Origin: QZLE01 sp033852075
GTDB lineage: Bacteria > Pseudomonadota > Gammaproteobacteria > QZLD01
Length of the DNA: 64,000 nucleotides
Assembly (NCBI GenBank): GCA_033852075.1
Contig: JAWSVC010000010.1
Coordinates: 62,001-126,000, forward strand
Direction of reading: 5' to 3'
Shown in pieces: positions 61,192 to 64,000 of the stretch. Numbering within the stretch: position 1 is the stretch's first letter; each line of letters opens with the position of its first letter. Made by a program: the position numbers and the translations under genes. The notes under the pieces are model-generated. The model worked only from the letters and a program-made list of their open reading frames with translations, did no database searches and was not told where the DNA came from.

Positions 61192-61569
61192 TTAGCCTTG
61201 AGCTGCTGTTAGAAATGGAGCTGTCATCTCAGATAGACGAGCAAGATCTTTTTGAGCAAGAGCTTGAATGTCATTAGCAAAAACTTCGCCCATTTTTGCT
61301 AGAGTTTGTGCATCTTCAGCGATTTTTTTGCTAACAGAAGTAGCAACTTCAGTTTGTTTTTTGATGAAAGCTTGTAGAGATTCTGCGTCTTTAATATCAG
61401 CAGCGTTTTTAAGTTGGTCCATACCAAGATCTGTATATGATTTTACAGCGTTAACTTGGAATTGGCTTAATTTCTCAATGTAATCAACAGTTAGAGAGGT
61501 GATTTCGCCTACAGGCTCTGCAAATTTTTGGCTTTGCTCAGTAAGTTGAGCTAGAAGTTGTTCGTACAT
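61192..61569 (-). CDS. phaP: Phasin family protein
   Basis: Helical amphipathic protein of 125 residues matching the phasin family that coats polyhydroxyalkanoate granules. The family wording includes AEPVGEITSLTVDYIEKLSQ, the FQVNAVKSYTDLGMDQLKNA stretch and KIAEDAQTLAKMGEVFAND. It is nearly all helix with no membrane segment. It has its own promoter and terminator, as expected for an abundant protein. PHA synthase genes are not in this window, so granule binding is inferred. Confidence 0.88.
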   Translation of the reverse strand: MYEQLLAQLTEQSQKFAEPVGEITSLTVDYIEKLSQFQVNAVKSYTDLGMDQLKNAADIKDAESLQAFIKKQTEVATSVSKKIAEDAQTLAKMGEVFANDIQALAQKDLARLSEMTAPFLTAAQG

Positions 61570-61612
61570 AATCCATTGTCTCCTGAAAAGTAGATTGTTT
61601 GATATGGCGCAT

Positions 61613-61640
61613 AGTATACATCAATACTTGTGCGATGCAA
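61613..61640 (-). promoter_or_regulatory. phaP promoter
   Basis: On the minus strand TTGCAT (61635-61640) and TATACT (61613-61618) with a 16-base spacer, about 45 bases before the phasin start. Confidence 0.6.
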
Positions 61641-61909
61641 CAAATAAATTCTTAGCGCGATTTACACTCTAACATCTGTCGAGATTAAATCAAAGGGTAA
61701 TAAATAAAAAAAAGCACTTTTTTTTAGGGTTGAAAAATTCAGCTTCACATATGTGTTATTGGTCTTTGTGATAATTAGAACTTGCTGATATTTTTATAAA
61801 AACTTGATGTTGAGCTGAAATAAAAGAGGAGAGGCTTTTGGTGTATAGATTTACTTTAAGGGGCGGTAATTAGTACCGCCCTGTTTGACATGAATTTTTA
61901 CCTAACTTT
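61641..61909. other. Remainder of the phaP-rpiA intergenic region
   Basis: A/T-rich. The only clear structure is GGGCGGTA (61861-61868) paired with TACCGCCC (61874-61881), just past the rpiA stop, which may end rpiA transcription although no T-run follows. No reading frame of note. Confidence 0.5.
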
Positions 61910-62575
61910 TTAAGCCGGTAAGATCTTTTTTATTCCATTCTGGGTTCCCAGCAGTAGAACATTTGCTGCGTTAATTGCAAAAATTCCAGTTGTTACTACT
62001 CCGGCAATATTATTGATCTCTTTTTCCATTTCCAGAGGATTTGTTATTTGCAGGCCATGAATATCAAGAATAATATTTCCGTTATCAGTAGTGAATTCTT
62101 CACGAAGTTTTGGTTGGCCTCCCATAGCTTCAAGTTTACGTGCTACTAATTTTTGAGCCATTGGAATTACTTCAATAGGTAGTGGGAATTTACCCATGGT
62201 ATCTACAAGTTTTGATTCATCGGCAATACAAATAAATTGTTCGCAACTGGCAGCGACAATCTTTTCACGAGTTAATGCACCGCCGCCACCTTTGATAAGG
62301 TTTAGTCCAGCATCAGATTCATCGGCGCCATCAATGTAAACGGGGATGGTTTCATTTACTTCGTTTAGGTTAAATACCTTGATGCCGTGTTCTTGCATTC
62401 TTTGGGTTGAGGCTTCAGAGCTTGAAACCGCACCTTTGATTTTAAAATCAAGATCAGCTAGACCATCAATAAAAAAGTTAACGGTAGATCCAGTGCCAAC
62501 ACCAACTATGGTATTTGGTTTGATATATTCTAGTGCGGCTAAGGCGGTTGCTTTTTTTAGCTGATTTTGATCCAT
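61910..62575 (-). CDS. rpiA: Ribose-5-phosphate isomerase A
   Basis: Interconverts ribose-5-phosphate and ribulose-5-phosphate in the pentose phosphate pathway, 221 residues. Active-site segments are IVGVGTGSTVNFFIDGL, AVSSSEAS, YIDGADESDAGLNLIKGGGG with the catalytic Asp/Glu, and ALTREKIVAA with Lys. Complete and of normal length. It stands alone, upstream of a 160-base gap separating it from the 5-FCL gene in the same direction. Confidence 0.97.
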   Translation of the reverse strand: MDQNQLKKATALAALEYIKPNTIVGVGTGSTVNFFIDGLADLDFKIKGAVSSSEASTQRMQEHGIKVFNLNEVNETIPVYIDGADESDAGLNLIKGGGGALTREKIVAASCEQFICIADESKLVDTMGKFPLPIEVIPMAQKLVARKLEAMGGQPKLREEFTTDNGNIILDIHGLQITNPLEMEKEINNIAGVVTTGIFAINAANVLLLGTQNGIKKILPA

Positions 62576-62735
62576 GGTGTCTCCGTATGGTGGTTATGCT
62601 TGAATGGGGGTATTTTAAATAGTTCGCACTTTGCAAAGCAAGCAATCATTTTTTAGGCACACATAAATAAGTTTATGTAACTCCGCTGCCGTTATTCATG
62701 CCGTAGACTGTTTTCTAAATGATAGTTTACTTTTT

Positions 62736-63356
62736 TTAGAGAGAATGATGCTCTATATGGGGATGTCTTTTGAGGTTATAAACTGACTTTTCAGTAATAA
62801 CTGCAGTAAGTGGAATATCCCATGGCTCACGTTTAAGTTTGTCTATATGTTGAAATTCATAGGCTAGGCCGATTAGTTTGGGCTTGTGCAAAGATTTTCG
62901 GTTTGCAAGATAGCTGAAAGTACGATCATAAAAACCACCACCCATGCCAAGTCTGTTGCCTTGGGAATCAAATCCGACTAGTGGCATTAATACAATATCT
63001 AGTTCTTTGGCAGTAATAGAACATTTTTTGGCACAGATTATTTCAGGAATACCAAATTTGTTGTTCTCAAATTTTGATTTTGTAGTGAAACGACAGAAAT
63101 GCATTGGTTGCCATTTAAAATGGGGTAGGTTTGGCAGGTAAAATTTTACCGGCTGATTGCGGCACTTGTGTATAAGCGGCAAGGGATTGATTTCGCCGTC
63201 AAATGGCCAGTAAATCGCGATTCTTTTGTTGATAAAGATATTGGTTAGACGAGCAACGCGTGCACACATTTGTTTAGACAAGTGGTCACGTTGCCTTGTG
63301 GTAAGGCTGCGGCGTTGTTCGCGGATTTTTTTTCGTAACGATTGTTTGTTGTTCAT
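62736..63356 (-). CDS. ygfA: 5-formyltetrahydrofolate cyclo-ligase
   Basis: Converts 5-formyl-THF to 5,10-methenyl-THF with ATP; 206 residues from ATG 63356. The N-terminal LRKKIREQRRSLTTRQRDHL, the IAIYWPFDGEINPLPL strand, LVGFDSQGNRLGMGGGFYDR (ATP/substrate loop) and AYEFQHIDKL are diagnostic. A longer open frame runs back to 63488, but it crosses the 6S RNA, so the internal start is correct. Location behind 6S RNA is conserved in gammaproteobacteria. Confidence 0.95.
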   Translation of the reverse strand: MNNKQSLRKKIREQRRSLTTRQRDHLSKQMCARVARLTNIFINKRIAIYWPFDGEINPLPLIHKCRNQPVKFYLPNLPHFKWQPMHFCRFTTKSKFENNKFGIPEIICAKKCSITAKELDIVLMPLVGFDSQGNRLGMGGGFYDRTFSYLANRKSLHKPKLIGLAYEFQHIDKLKREPWDIPLTAVITEKSVYNLKRHPHIEHHSL

Positions 63357-63371
63357 ATCAAAAAATGTAGG

Positions 63372-63556
63372 ACATCCTCCGCTTGTGCCGGTCTGGCCGC
63401 TGCCCCTGAACCAACGGTTCAGGTGGGACGGATGAGTTACTTTGCAGGTTTTCCGCACGTGACGGATATACGCAACAAGCAAAAACACCTAGTGTCCCGT
63501 ATTTAGTAATTAGGCTCAAGAGGTACCCAGGCCTTGTTCGAACACAGCAGGGGACG
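63372..63556 (-). ncRNA. ssrS: 6S RNA
   Basis: 6S RNA binds sigma-70 RNA polymerase. On the minus strand the two ends pair: CCCCTGCTGTG (63543-63553 region) with CACAAGCGGAGG (63376-63387 region), and the 3' half contains CACCTGAACCGTTGGTTCAG, closely matching the E. coli 6S arm CACCTTGAACCAAGGGTTCA. It sits between zapA and the 5-FCL gene, its canonical place. Ends are approximate. A TTGACA lies upstream at about 63588-63593. Confidence 0.88.
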
Positions 63557-63618
63557 TCACTTTTAGGTTCTTACAAATAGTGAATAATGTCAATTGAGTG
63601 TTTCAAAATATAGAAAAA

Positions 63619-63921
63619 CTACTCAACTTCATCCATGAACAGATCAATTTGTTTTGAGATTTTTTGAATGCGTTCCAATGTCTTAGAATTATTGGGGTTG
63701 TCAATAGAACGATTTTGTAGCATTTCATGAGTGATATTTAATGCTGCCATAATTGCAATACGGTCGGTTCCTATTACCTTGCCGCCGGCTCTAATTTCGC
63801 GCATCTTATCGCTTAAATAATCAGCTGCTTGTAAAAGCCCTTCTTTTTCTTCGGGGGGGCAGGCAATAAGGAACTCTTTTTCCAGAATTTTAATTTCAAC
63901 GGGTGTTGGTTCACTGCTCAT
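63619..63921 (-). CDS. zapA: Cell division protein ZapA
   Basis: FtsZ-ring stabiliser of 100 residues. The N-terminal domain reads PVEIKILEKEFLIACPPEEK and LLQAADYLSDKMREIRAGGK, then RIAIMAALNITHEMLQ begins the C-terminal coiled coil. AAGGA lies seven bases before the ATG. It is preceded by the zapB-like gene and followed by 6S RNA, the standard arrangement. Confidence 0.95.
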   Translation of the reverse strand: MSSEPTPVEIKILEKEFLIACPPEEKEGLLQAADYLSDKMREIRAGGKVIGTDRIAIMAALNITHEMLQNRSIDNPNNSKTLERIQKISKQIDLFMDEVE

Positions 63922-63948
63922 TGCGGATCCTTTACTAAGACTGACAAA

Positions 63949-64000
63949 TTAGCTCTTTTCCATGGTTTTTAAGCGACGGATCATCGCTTCTACACGGCTT
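63949..64000 (-). CDS. ZapB-like small coiled-coil protein (TIGR02449 type), C-terminal end
   Basis: Only the last 16 residues are visible (SRVEAMIRRLKTMEKS), read from the window edge to the TAA at 63949-63951. The sequence and the position directly upstream of zapA match the short coiled-coil family found there in Pseudomonas relatives. The rest lies outside the window. Confidence 0.7.
   Translation of the reverse strand, partial: SRVEAMIRRLKTMEKS

Noticed and set aside
63357..63488. Upstream extension of the 5-FCL frame (44 residues)
   Set aside because: It encodes the 6S RNA 3' arm in the same orientation; residues before the ATG at 63356 do not look like the enzyme family.

Overview
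The window is a stretch of gammaproteobacterial chromosome, roughly 40% G+C by eye, densely coded and mostly housekeeping. Gene content and several neighbourhoods resemble the Pseudomonadales/Oceanospirillales side of the class: trpDC beside a Vfr-type CRP, purH-fis-dusB-prmA, ftsYEX-rpoH divergent from an M16 peptidase pair with rsmD and coaD, and zapB-like/zapA/6S RNA/5-FCL. I cannot name a species. A phasin suggests polyhydroxyalkanoate granules, and a membrane pyrophosphatase suggests ion-gradient economy, perhaps in a marine setting.

Layout. 1-4.6 kb: the 3' end of recG, a two-gene hypothetical module with a possible His-Cys (caspase-like) protein and a membrane partner, then ubiA and a yrfG-type nucleotidase. 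4.6-17.3 kb: a complete set of type II secretion genes on the minus strand (gspC, D, E, F, then G to N), split between gspF and gspG by an oppositely oriented rhombosortase. No prepilin peptidase and no GlyGly-CTERM substrate lies here. 17.3-25.6 kb: thioredoxin, rho, isochorismatase-like hydrolase, ppnP, an acyl-CoA synthetase, a large coiled-coil membrane protein and the cAMP phosphodiesterase cpdA. 26-29.8 kb: a Sel1 lipoprotein, a succinate-semialdehyde-type dehydrogenase, a TauE exporter and crp/vfr. 29.9-37.3 kb (minus): prmA, a zinc-ribbon membrane protein, dusB, fis, purH, trpD, trpC. 37.7-48 kb: membrane pyrophosphatase, uvrD, two small hypotheticals around an NN assembly gap, speA and speE (polyamines), a minimal chemoreceptor and rpsT. 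48.2-55 kb: a GT2-like protein, a ccdA/single-cysteine thioredoxin pair, rpoH, ftsX, ftsE, ftsY. 55.3-64 kb: two M16 peptidases, rsmD, coaD, trmL, phasin, rpiA, 5-FCL, 6S RNA, zapA and the end of a zapB-like gene.

The least explained material is intergenic. Four copies of one hairpin repeat family (11.3, 19.7, 19.8 and 39.8 kb) share flanks and loop motifs, while the roughly 15-bp stem arms differ between copies yet stay complementary within each copy. Two other dispersed repeat types, an apparent IS-end fragment and a candidate small RNA (about 22.8 kb) are also present. cpdA and crp/vfr in the same window point to cAMP signalling. No tRNA, rRNA, CRISPR array, prophage or intact insertion sequence was seen.
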